From Phycisphaerae bacterium SM23_33 (GTDB lineage Bacteria; Planctomycetota; Phycisphaerae; SM23-33): a stretch of DNA of 5,311 nucleotides. Under the pieces are notes generated by a model. That model did not search any database, was not told where the DNA came from, and saw nothing but the letters and a program-made list of their open reading frames with translations. How positions within the stretch are numbered: position 1 is the stretch's first letter; the number at the start of each line of letters is the position of its first letter. Below are positions 1 to 5,311 of this stretch, piece after piece. Both the position numbers and the translations under genes were made by a program. The stretch is taken from NCBI GenBank assembly GCA_001303665.1, contig LJUF01000258.1, forward strand, positions 1 to 5,311. The letters run 5' to 3'.

Positions 1-1571
1 CTCAGCCGCCAGGCCGCCTCGATGGCTGCCCCCAGCCGGCGGTCGCCTCGGGCGATGGTCCCCTCCAGGATGCTCCGCTCGATCCGGTGAAACTTGAACT
101 GCACGGCCGAGCCGCGGGCCAGGCCCTTCAGCAGCCGCCGGACCGACCAGAAGTATTCGGCATCCCGCATGGGCGACCATTGCATCGGCGTGTGCGGGCG
201 CGGCACCAGCCAGGAGACGGCGGCGCTGATGGCCCCGCGCTGGCCGTCGACCTGCCTGCGGGTCTCCGACAGCCGACGGCACAGCTCGAAGATGGCCTGG
301 ACGTCCTCCTCGGTCTCCCCCGGCAGCCCGGCCATGAAGTACACCTTCACGCTGCGCCACCCGGCCTCCCAGGCCGAGCGCACTCCCTCCAGCATGCTTT
401 CGGTGGTGATGTCCTTGCGGATGGCGCGGCGGAGTCGTTCGCTGCCGGCCTCGGCCGCGATCGTCAGGCCGCTCTTGCGGACCCGGCTGGTGAGTCTGGG
501 GATGAGGGCCAGTTGGCTGTCCACGCGGAGCGAGGGCAGCGAGATGGAGACGTTGCGCGGGGCGAACTCGGCGTTGAGGCGGTCCACCAGCTCGTTGAAA
601 TGCGGGTGGTCGCTGGCCGAGAGGCTCAGCAGGGAGATCTCGCGGTAGCCGGTGGCGGCCACCGCCCGGCGGGCGATGTCCAGGATCTCGGCCACGCTGC
701 GGGCGCGGACCGGCTTTTTGGTTCCACCGGCCTGGCAGAAGCGGCAGCCGTGCGGGCAGCCGCGCATGATCTCGATGGTCACCCGGTCGTGGACGGCCTG
801 GGCCAGCGGCACCAGCGGGGCGGTCAGGGCCGACGAATCCGAGAGTTGGTCCACGTGGCGGCGGACGATCTGCCGCGGCAGGTCCTGGCGGACGGGCTGG
901 AGGGCCGCCAGCGTGCCGTCGCCGTTGTATTCCGGCTGGTAGAAGCGCGGGGCGTACACGCCGGGGACGGTGCGGGCCGCCTGGAGGATGGTTTCCTCCC
1001 GGCTTGCCCGGCTGCGTTTGGCCTGCCGGAGCAGCTCGATGAGGGCGGGCAGGATGGGCTCGCCGTCGCCCACGCAGAACAGGTCGATGAACGCCGCCAT
1101 GGGCTCGGGGGCGTCGGCGGCGGCGTCGCCCAGGATCACCAGCGGGTGCTCCGGGCCGCGCCGCTCGGCCCGCAGCGGGATGCCCGCCAGGTCCAGCATG
1201 GTCAGCACGTTGGTGGCGCAGCCCTCGTGGGAGAGGGAAAAGCCCAGGATGTCAAAGTCGGCCACCGCCCGGCGGCTTTCCCAGGCGAACAGCGGGATCC
1301 TCTCGGCCCGCATCAGTGCCTCGGCGTCGGGGGCGGGGCAGTAGCTGCGGTCGCAGGCGGCATAGGGGATGTCGTTGGCCAGGGCGTACAGCAGCTGGCT
1401 GCCCAGGTGCGAGATGCCCACCGCGTAGGCGTCGGGGTAGGCCAGCACCACCGACACCTCGGCGGCCTCCACGTCCTTGCCCCGGGCGTTGGTCTCCAGG
1501 CCCACGTACTGGCTGGGGCGGGCCACACGCGGCAGCAGGCGCCGGCGGACTGTTTCGGACAGGTCCCTCAT
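1..1571 (-). CDS. B12-binding-domain radical SAM protein, C-terminus cut by window edge
   Basis: The 523 codons in the window match the TIGR03960-type family: an N-terminal cobalamin-binding-like Rossmann domain followed by a radical SAM barrel. Residues 41-165 form the first domain, with the family-like stretches AYPDAYAVGISHLG (45-58) and TNVLTMLDLAGIPL (120-133). The 4Fe-4S/SAM motif is CPHGCRFC, with cysteines at 272, 276 and 279 (CX3CX2C). Later barrel landmarks are SLLSLSASD (313-321), SLPSLRVDS (344-352), VKVYFMAGLPGET (408-420) and PRPHTPMQW (457-465). No DxHxxG motif for base-off B12 ligation is visible, so cobalamin binding is inferred from the family only. The substrate is unknown; relatives often sit beside a DUF2344 gene, which would lie off the left edge. 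Family members are about 600 residues, so roughly 80 or more are missing. The ATG at 1571 is chosen because the ATG at 1576 stops after one codon; its Shine-Dalgarno is weak (GGGTG). Confidence 0.9.
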   Translation of the reverse strand, partial: MRDLSETVRRRLLPRVARPSQYVGLETNARGKDVEAAEVSVVLAYPDAYAVGISHLGSQLLYALANDIPYAACDRSYCPAPDAEALMRAERIPLFAWESRRAVADFDILGFSLSHEGCATNVLTMLDLAGIPLRAERRGPEHPLVILGDAAADAPEPMAAFIDLFCVGDGEPILPALIELLRQAKRSRASREETILQAARTVPGVYAPRFYQPEYNGDGTLAALQPVRQDLPRQIVRRHVDQLSDSSALTAPLVPLAQAVHDRVTIEIMRGCPHGCRFCQAGGTKKPVRARSVAEILDIARRAVAATGYREISLLSLSASDHPHFNELVDRLNAEFAPRNVSISLPSLRVDSQLALIPRLTSRVRKSGLTIAAEAGSERLRRAIRKDITTESMLEGVRSAWEAGWRSVKVYFMAGLPGETEEDVQAIFELCRRLSETRRQVDGQRGAISAAVSWLVPRPHTPMQWSPMRDAEYFWSVRRLLKGLARGSAVQFKFHRIERSILEGTIARGDRRLGAAIEAAWRL

Positions 1572-1590
1572 CGCATGCACCCGGGTTTGC

Positions 1591-1618
1591 TTGAACCGTT
1601 TCGCCGCTTGGCTATGAT
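1591..1618 (+). promoter_or_regulatory. Sigma70-type promoter for the three-gene operon
   Basis: TTGAAC at 1591-1596 and TATGAT at 1613-1618 are separated by 16 bp. They match the -35 consensus at 4 of 6 positions and the -10 consensus at 5 of 6. Transcription would begin near 1625, leaving a leader of about 23 nt that contains the GGAGAGGAAGG ribosome site (1634-1644) before the ATG at 1648. The -10 lies in the near-palindrome CTATGATAG, so the minus strand also reads TATCAT (1619-1614), a possible -10 for the radical SAM gene, though without a good -35 for it. Confidence 0.6.
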
Positions 1619-1647
1619 AGGGGCGCCGACACTGGAGAGGAAGGCGG

Positions 1648-1887
1648 ATGAACCCGTTCATGCGAATGTTGTTTCGCCGGCTGACGTTCGCCGCCTGGCT
1701 GGTCACCATCGGCGGGACGCTGCTGGCTGTCGGTATCCTGCTGCTGCTGGTGAAGCTGATGATGTGGCTGAGTCCCCTGGCCGAGATCATCGCCCTGCTG
1801 GGGCTGCTGACGCTGCTGGTGGGGCTGATCCTGCTTGGACGAAGAGGGCGCCGCCGTGAAATCGAAGACGAAATACCTTACCTTTAA
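1648..1887 (+). CDS. Small two-helix membrane protein, uncharacterised
   Basis: This 79-residue protein is not one I recognise. It has a short basic N-terminus (MRMLFRR) and two hydrophobic segments, at about residues 14-36 and 44-63. A strongly basic stretch follows (RRGRRR, 65-70), then an acidic tail (EIEDEIPYL). The positive-inside rule predicts that both termini are cytoplasmic, forming a helical hairpin in the inner membrane. The start at 1648 has a strong purine-rich ribosome site (GGAGAGG at 1634-1640, 7 nt upstream); an internal ATG at 1660 has no comparable site. It is the first gene after the promoter at 1591-1618. Its last 32 bp overlap the start of the yjbQ-like gene, which suggests translational coupling. 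It could be a small holdfast or regulatory membrane peptide, but nothing in the sequence gives a function. Confidence 0.7.
   Translation: MNPFMRMLFRRLTFAAWLVTIGGTLLAVGILLLLVKLMMWLSPLAEIIALLGLLTLLVGLILLGRRGRRREIEDEIPYL
1841..1848 (+). promoter_or_regulatory. Shine-Dalgarno that selects the GTG start of yjbQ
   Basis: GAAGAGGG lies 7 nt before the GTG at 1856, inside the coding sequence of the preceding 79-residue protein. It supports GTG 1856 over the upstream in-frame TTG at 1835, which would place this site within the gene and add seven residues (LDEEGAA) unlike a YjbQ N-terminus. Confidence 0.6.
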
Positions 1888-2269
1888 TACCCGCAGGCAC
1901 CGCGAGTACGTCAACATCACCGAGCGCGTGGCCGAGGTGGTGGCCGAGTTGGGCGTCGCCGAGGGCATGGTGCTGGTTTCGGCCATGCACATCACCGCCG
2001 GCGTGTTCGTCAACGACGCCGAGCCGGGACTGCTGGCCGACGTCGACCAGTGGCTGGAGCAGCTGGCGCCCTTCCGGGAGGACTACCGCCATCACCGCAC
2101 CGGCGAGAGCAACGGCGACTCGCATCTGAAGAACCTCCTGGTGCACCATCAGGTGATCGTCCCCATAACCGGCGGCGAGCTGGACCTGGGCCCGTGGCAG
2201 CAGGTGTATTACGCCGAGTTCGACGGCCAGCGGCCCAAGAGGCTGATCATCAAGGCAATTGGGGAGTAG
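1856..2269 (+). CDS. yjbQ: YjbQ/UPF0047 family protein (secondary thiamine-phosphate synthase-like)
   Basis: The 137-residue product matches the full usual length of the YjbQ family, a small cytosolic beta-rich fold that forms oligomers. Recognisable family blocks are SAMHITAGVFVND (42-54), the EPGLLADVDQWLEQLAP region (56-72), HHRTGESNGDSHLKN (79-93), the VPITGGELDLGPWQQ strand (102-116) and EFDG (121-124). The conserved histidines H45 and H90, with D88 and the GPWQ segment, line the presumed active or metal site. E. coli YjbQ has weak thiamine-phosphate synthase activity; whether that is its physiological role is unsettled, so the thiamine link is only family knowledge. No other thiamine gene is seen here. 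The gene starts inside the upstream membrane-protein gene and is followed after 2 nt by the zinc-ribbon gene, so the three are probably one transcript. Confidence 0.88.
   Translation: MKSKTKYLTFNTRRHREYVNITERVAEVVAELGVAEGMVLVSAMHITAGVFVNDAEPGLLADVDQWLEQLAPFREDYRHHRTGESNGDSHLKNLLVHHQVIVPITGGELDLGPWQQVYYAEFDGQRPKRLIIKAIGE
2261..2266 (+). promoter_or_regulatory. Ribosome site abutting the yjbQ stop codon
   Basis: GGGGAG directly precedes the TAG stop of yjbQ (2267-2269) and lies 5 nt before the ATG at 2272. The arrangement suggests that ribosomes ending yjbQ can re-initiate on the zinc-ribbon gene. It also fixes the start at 2272, where the protein begins with the typical MTITFRCEHC, although the reading frame stays open upstream to 2050. 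Confidence 0.6.
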
Positions 2270-2271
2270 CC

Positions 2272-2784
2272 ATGACCATTACCTTCCGATGCGAGCACTG
2301 CGGCAAGAAGGTGGAGGCCCCGGACAGTGCCGGCGGGAAGCGCGGCCGGTGCCCCTACTGCAAGCAGAGCTGCTACGTTCCCTCGCCGGTGGGCGACGAT
2401 GAGCTGTACGACTTCGCCCCCGAGGATGAGGAACTGGAGCGGCGGCGCCGGCGGGAGCAGGAGGCGCTGCGTCAGCACGAGCAGGAATTGATCGCGGAGA
2501 TCGGCCGCGGGGAGGCGGCCCCGGTGCCGCTGGAGCAGCGCGAGGACCTCCAAAGCGAGGACCTTCACCACCTGGTGGTCAACTATTGTCTCGACCTGTC
2601 CAACAGCAATCTGGAGAGGGCCGAGGTCCACCTCCAGAAGTTGAAGACTTTGGGCCCGACGGCCACGCAGGCCGTTGACGATTTCCTCGCCGGCAAGGCC
2701 CTGGAACCGGCCCTGGACCAGATACCGACAAGGGTCCTTCAGGGGTTCCTCAGGCAGTTGCGGGACGCGCTGGGCAGGAGGTGA
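2272..2784 (+). CDS. Zinc-ribbon protein with charged coiled coil, planctomycete type
   Basis: The 170-residue protein starts with a four-cysteine zinc ribbon: CEHC at 7-10 and CPYC at 27-30, with an extra cysteine at 34. The basic turn GGKRGR (21-26) is typical of ribbons found at the N-termini of many planctomycete proteins. A linker rich in aspartate and glutamate (41-54) leads to a charged helix, about 52-78 (ELERRRRREQEALRQHEQEL), which is probably a coiled coil. The rest (about 95-168) looks helical, with a leucine-patterned segment NLERAEVHLQKLKTLG (113-128) that may be a small helical-repeat or protein-binding domain. There is no signal peptide or membrane helix, so it is likely cytosolic. 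It is the last gene of the operon, tightly coupled to yjbQ. The ribbon could bind nucleic acid or protein; no enzyme motif is visible, so the function is unknown. Confidence 0.85.
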   Translation: MTITFRCEHCGKKVEAPDSAGGKRGRCPYCKQSCYVPSPVGDDELYDFAPEDEELERRRRREQEALRQHEQELIAEIGRGEAAPVPLEQREDLQSEDLHHLVVNYCLDLSNSNLERAEVHLQKLKTLGPTATQAVDDFLAGKALEPALDQIPTRVLQGFLRQLRDALGRR

Positions 2785-2810
2785 CGGTTCCCGCGCGGCC
2801 GGCGGGGGCG

Positions 2811-2857
2811 GGCCAAGACGATCGCCGATCTTCCTGGAAGTTGTCCAGGCTGTGGCC
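2811..2857. terminator. Weak inverted repeats in the convergent gap, possible shared terminator
   Basis: The plus-strand operon ends at 2784 and the minus-strand gene ends at 2862. Between them, CCTGG (2833-2837) can pair with CCAGG (2845-2849) around a 7-nt loop, and GGCCA (2811-2815) can pair with TGGCC (2853-2857) outside it. There is no T-run on either strand, so this is not a classical intrinsic terminator. The location is the main argument. Confidence 0.25.
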
Positions 2858-2861
2858 TGTG

Positions 2862-4919
2862 CTACTCTCGGGTCAGGAAGGATTCCCCTTCCTGCCCGGT
2901 GACGACGTAGTGCAACACGCCGACGGCGGCCCAGAGCATGGCGGCGGCGCACTCGCCGGCCACCAGGCCGACGAAGAACCCCCGGGATTGCAGATACGTT
3001 CGCTGCCCGCCGTATTTCAGGATGAGGCTCTTCACCAGCCAGGCCAGCAGGAAGCTGGGGGCATACGTCACCATCCAGGGCGTGCCCCAGACCAGGAACA
3101 TCACCGGGTGCAGCGGCCAGCGGGGAAAGCGCAGCCGCAGGTAGCTGCACGCCAGCACCAGCACCAGCCCGATCACCATCGCCTGGTAGAAGTACTTGAC
3201 GGCCTTGCCCTCCAGGAACAGCCGCCGGATGGTCACCGGCTGGGAGGCCTTTTCCAGCTGGCCTTCGGTGAGCTTGTCCACGTGGGTGGAGAGCATCTGG
3301 AAGGGCATCTTGGCCACGTCCAGGGCCCACTTGGTGCCGCCGCTGTCCACGCCGCCGACGCCGCGGTCATACAGCACCCACACGGTCACGATGACGCCGG
3401 CGATCAGGGCCAGGATGATGGCCACGGTCATCCACGCGGCCAGCCTGCCGGGCTTGACCTTCTGGAGGTCTCCCAGGCGCAGGGCGTTGAGGGCCAAGGG
3501 CACGGCCGCGATGCGGGGGTCGATGGTTACGACGGTGCACAGCAGGGCCAGGATGATGAGGGCCTGGGGCCCCACGGCCAGGGCGCCGAACAGCCCCAGC
3601 ACGATGGCCACGGGGTTCCAGAAGGGCTGGATGAGGAACAGACCGGTGGCGGCGTTGATCCGTCCGATCACGATGAACAGCAGCCCGGTCAGCAGCACGA
3701 AGGCGGCCGACAGCACCGGGTGCAGGCCGATCACGGACAGCAGGACCACCTCCACCACGCAGGCTGCGATGCCCACGCGGGCCGCCCAAACCTCCCTGGG
3801 CAGCACGTCGGCGCGGGCGTCGGGAATGGCAAAGGATCGCTTGAGCACGGCCCAGTAGAACCGCCGGCCCAGGTACAGCACCATCACGCCCATGCCCAGG
3901 TAGGCCCCGAGGTACATGTAGGAAGGCAGCCCGCCGGCCAGGAAGCCGCGGCTCAAGTCCACCCCGCGGGCCACCAGCGGGGCCACCGCCAGCAGGTACA
4001 GCCAGCCGCTGATGCCCAGCGAAAAGGAGGCCTCCGAGCTCAGGAAGTACGCCAGCCCGACGGCGGCGAAGAAGAACTTGATGTTCAGGTAGCGCGCGGA
4101 GTCGGGGATCTTCATCAGCTGCTTGACCAACTCCAGCTCCCGAAAACCGGCGCAGCTGATCTGCGTGGAAATGGCCGGAAAGGTCGGATACCACTTGTTC
4201 AGGCCGTTGAGCACCAGGATGCAGAAGGCCACGCCAAAGCCGATCCAGAAGACCTTGCGGCGGAAGATGGGGTTGAACAGGCCCTTGTCGTCGTGTCCGA
4301 TCAGCTCGTTGGCGAAGGTCACGATGGGATAGGACAGGTGCTCGCGCGTGGACCACTGGCGGTGCACCACCACCACGGCGCAGATGCCCGCGATGAAGGT
4401 CAGCCCCAGCAGCGCAAACCAGAAGCTCAGCGCCGGCCCCCAGGCCGCCCAGGGCACGTGGAGGAACCCTTTTTCGCCCTTGGGCAGCCCCGTCGTCATG
4501 TAATACTTCAGGGCGTCCGGTGCCGGATTGTCCGGCGTGGGCCGGACGTCCACCATCATCACCTCGGGCACGTACTGGAGCAGGTCCTTGGCCTTCCAGC
4601 CGGGGTTGATGGCCTGTTCCTGTATGGGCGTGATGATGGGGTGGGGGAACTGCCACAGCAGGGCCGAGCCGGCGATGACGCTGCCCATGAACGCCATGGA
4701 AAGGATCACCGCCCACTCCGAGCTCTGGAACCTCCACGCCCGGATGAGGCGGAGCAAGGGGTTCACCAGCAGCAGGCCGATCAGCAGCAGCCCGTAGGCG
4801 TAAGTGGGAATCAGGTCGCCCCCGATGTACGAAAAGAACATCCAGACGTCGTTGATGTAGCCGAAAGCGGCAAGGGCTGCGGCTATGACCAGGCCGAGAA
4901 TCACCGAACGTACTGTCAT
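2862..4919 (-). CDS. Large polytopic membrane protein, DUF6785/DUF6784 type, possible transporter
   Basis: The 685-residue protein has about 14-16 hydrophobic segments spread from residue 4 to 673 (for example 4-22, 37-57, 68-88, 163-185, 223-240, 332-350, 381-398, 402-418, 450-467, 494-516, 577-597 and 647-673). Two features match my memory of the DUF6785/DUF6784 families of planctomycetes and related bacteria: RQWSTREHLSYPIV (187-200) after a helix, and the C-terminal AWLVKSLILKYGGQRTY (626-642). The loop at 90-160 is hydrophilic and proline-rich (FPHPIITPIQEQ, VRPTPDNPAPD) and probably lies outside the membrane. A second hydrophilic loop is at 518-575. Size and topology suggest a transporter, perhaps distantly like oligopeptide transporters, but no substrate can be named. 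The ATG at 4919 has GGGAAG (complement of 4929-4934) 9 nt upstream. It is a single gene, convergent with the zinc-ribbon gene and divergent from the gene at 5184. Confidence 0.85.
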   Translation of the reverse strand: MTVRSVILGLVIAAALAAFGYINDVWMFFSYIGGDLIPTYAYGLLLIGLLLVNPLLRLIRAWRFQSSEWAVILSMAFMGSVIAGSALLWQFPHPIITPIQEQAINPGWKAKDLLQYVPEVMMVDVRPTPDNPAPDALKYYMTTGLPKGEKGFLHVPWAAWGPALSFWFALLGLTFIAGICAVVVVHRQWSTREHLSYPIVTFANELIGHDDKGLFNPIFRRKVFWIGFGVAFCILVLNGLNKWYPTFPAISTQISCAGFRELELVKQLMKIPDSARYLNIKFFFAAVGLAYFLSSEASFSLGISGWLYLLAVAPLVARGVDLSRGFLAGGLPSYMYLGAYLGMGVMVLYLGRRFYWAVLKRSFAIPDARADVLPREVWAARVGIAACVVEVVLLSVIGLHPVLSAAFVLLTGLLFIVIGRINAATGLFLIQPFWNPVAIVLGLFGALAVGPQALIILALLCTVVTIDPRIAAVPLALNALRLGDLQKVKPGRLAAWMTVAIILALIAGVIVTVWVLYDRGVGGVDSGGTKWALDVAKMPFQMLSTHVDKLTEGQLEKASQPVTIRRLFLEGKAVKYFYQAMVIGLVLVLACSYLRLRFPRWPLHPVMFLVWGTPWMVTYAPSFLLAWLVKSLILKYGGQRTYLQSRGFFVGLVAGECAAAMLWAAVGVLHYVVTGQEGESFLTRE

Positions 4920-4952
4920 CTGTCGCAGCTTCCCAATTCGCGCCGCCGGTGC

Positions 4953-4968
4953 GGCCCCGGCCGGGGCC
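4953..4968. repeat. Perfect 16-bp GC palindrome in the leader of the membrane-protein gene
   Basis: GGCCCCGGCCGGGGCC is a perfect palindrome. In RNA it folds as a 6-bp all-GC stem with a GGCC loop. It lies 34-49 nt upstream of the minus-strand ATG at 4919, downstream of the candidate -10 at 5047-5042, so it would be in the transcript leader. GCGGCC (4951-4956) can pair instead with GGCCGC (4973-4978), giving an alternative hairpin. It could be an attenuator-like element, an operator or simply GC-rich spacer. Confidence 0.4.
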
Positions 4969-5131
4969 TCACGGCCGCAGAAATCGCAGGACTTTCAAGC
5001 CCGAACGCTCCGGCCGGGCTCGCCGCCCGCGGAGGACCGGAATTATAATGTCTCGGGAGCGGCAGACCAGCACAAGTTTGTGGTCCGTTCCGGCATGGGC
5101 GCGTGACCAGGCCGGCGTTCTCCCCGGCCGG
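4957..5131. repeat. Three copies of the palindrome CCGGCCGG
   Basis: CCGGCCGG occurs at 4957-4964, 5010-5017 and 5124-5131, all within the 264-bp divergent intergenic region; I noticed no other perfect copy in the window. The third copy is part of an inverted repeat, GCCGGC at 5111-5116 and 5127-5132 (10-nt loop). The copies flank the TATAAT boxes. They may be binding sites of a dyad-symmetric regulator, but high GC makes such strings fairly easy to obtain. Confidence 0.35.
5042..5049. promoter_or_regulatory. Palindromic ATTATAAT, candidate -10 in both directions
   Basis: ATTATAAT gives a perfect TATAAT on the plus strand (5044-5049) and on the minus strand (5047-5042). The minus-strand reading could drive the large membrane-protein gene, with a start near 5035 and a leader of about 115 nt; a weak -35 (TGGTCT, 3 of 6) lies 16 bp upstream. 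No plausible -35 exists for the plus-strand reading. AT-rich bases are rare in this GC-rich region, which makes the motif stand out. Confidence 0.45.
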
Positions 5132-5156
5132 CGCGGGTCGGGCAGGGCCGGTCGGT

Positions 5157-5162
5157 TATAAT
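5157..5162 (+). promoter_or_regulatory. TATAAT -10 box for the gene at 5184
   Basis: A perfect TATAAT ends 21 nt before the ATG at 5184. Transcription from it would start near 5169, giving a leader of about 15 nt made almost entirely of the ribosome site (GGAAGGAAG). The -35 region at the expected distance (CGGGTC) is poor, so an activator or another sigma factor may be needed. Confidence 0.45.
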
Positions 5163-5183
5163 GGTCTGGGAAGGAAGTCTTGC

Positions 5184-5311
5184 ATGAGTGAGCGTGTGAA
5201 CGGGCCCACCTCCACGGTGGCTATCGGCAGTGCGCGGGTCGGCCGCTTCATCGTCGGGCACAACCCCCTCTGCGCCAACAGCCACATCTCCGAGCAGCTC
5301 GACGCGGAGAT
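5184..5311 (+). CDS. N-terminus of a possible TIM-barrel/aldo-keto-reductase-like protein, cut by window edge
   Basis: Only 42 codons are present before the right edge. The start at 5184 follows a strong purine-rich ribosome site (AAGGAAG, 5171-5177, 6 nt upstream) and a perfect TATAAT at 5157-5162. After a variable leader (MSERVNGPTST), the stretch VGRFIVGHNPLCANSH (19-34) resembles the pattern RLIVGGNPxSGxSH. I recall that pattern from the first strand of uncharacterised planctomycete proteins with a TIM-barrel or aldo-keto-reductase-like fold. ISEQLDAE (35-42) fits the helix that follows in those proteins. There is no signal peptide, so a cytosolic location is expected. The assignment rests on about 25 residues and could be wrong; the reality of the gene is more secure than its family. 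Confidence 0.6.
   Translation, partial: MSERVNGPTSTVAIGSARVGRFIVGHNPLCANSHISEQLDAE

Noticed and set aside
1835..1855. TTG start at 1835 for the YjbQ protein
   Set aside because: The added residues do not fit the family N-terminus, and the good ribosome site at 1841-1848 lies downstream of this codon and serves the GTG at 1856.
87..1859. 590-residue open frame on the plus strand
   Set aside because: It is antisense to the radical SAM gene, has the low-complexity GDARHQ-type composition of a GC-rich shadow frame and shows no family motif. It also runs across the promoter and the 79-residue gene.
2785..2861. Strong intrinsic terminator in the convergent gap
   Set aside because: The stems are only 5 bp each and no T-run follows on either strand, so only a low-confidence structural note is kept.
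2209..3330. 373-residue open frame on the minus strand
   Set aside because: It overlaps the zinc-ribbon gene and the 3' part of the membrane-protein gene in the wrong frame, and its composition is that of a shadow frame.
3367..4737. 456-residue open frame on the minus strand
   Set aside because: It is a shifted frame of the membrane-protein gene on the same strand, rich in R, G, P and H, with no plausible start signal.
2781..5048. 755-residue open frame on the plus strand
   Set aside because: It lies opposite the membrane-protein gene and is dominated by H, Q, G, D and A, as expected for the complement of a hydrophobic GC-rich gene. The minus-strand protein has clear helices and family motifs.
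5048..5161. 37-codon frame after the TATAAT at 5044
   Set aside because: The ATG overlaps the -10 box itself and has no ribosome site, and the peptide is arginine- and glycine-rich with no recognisable pattern. It appears to be intergenic noise.
1..5311. Defence island, mobile element or CRISPR-like system
   Set aside because: I saw no transposase, integrase, toxin-antitoxin, nuclease or spaced direct repeats on either strand. The genes look like ordinary chromosomal ones.

Overview
This GC-rich window reads as chromosomal DNA of a planctomycete, probably Phycisphaerae-like and possibly from a metagenome-derived genome. The evidence is the zinc-ribbon opening MTITFRCEHCGKK, a large polytopic protein of the DUF6785/DUF6784 type, and the high GC content. 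That content also leaves very long non-coding reading frames open opposite the real genes. This taxonomic call is from memory of such proteins, not from a search.

Layout, left to right. (1) Bases 1-1571, minus strand: most of a B12-binding-domain radical SAM protein; its C-terminus runs off the left edge. (2) A 76-bp divergent gap (1572-1647) carries a good sigma70-type promoter reading right. (3) Bases 1648-2784, plus strand: a compact three-gene operon. It encodes a 79-residue two-helix membrane protein, a YjbQ/UPF0047 protein whose GTG start lies inside the upstream gene (32-bp overlap), and a 170-residue zinc-ribbon protein whose Shine-Dalgarno abuts the yjbQ stop. (4) A 77-bp convergent gap with a weak inverted-repeat structure. 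(5) Bases 2862-4919, minus strand: a 685-residue membrane protein with about 14-16 predicted helices, probably an uncharacterised transporter. (6) A 264-bp divergent intergenic region (4920-5183) with no convincing gene. It holds two perfect TATAAT boxes, one inside the palindrome ATTATAAT, a perfect 16-bp GC palindrome and three copies of CCGGCCGG. (7) Bases 5184 to the right edge, plus strand: the first 42 codons of a gene resembling uncharacterised TIM-barrel/aldo-keto-reductase-like proteins.

The tight packing of the three plus-strand genes suggests co-expression, but no shared pathway is evident from the sequence. The flanking minus-strand genes look like independent units. I saw no rRNA, tRNA, CRISPR array, insertion sequence, phage gene or defence system. 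The least explained items are the large membrane protein, the zinc-ribbon protein and the structured 4920-5183 region.
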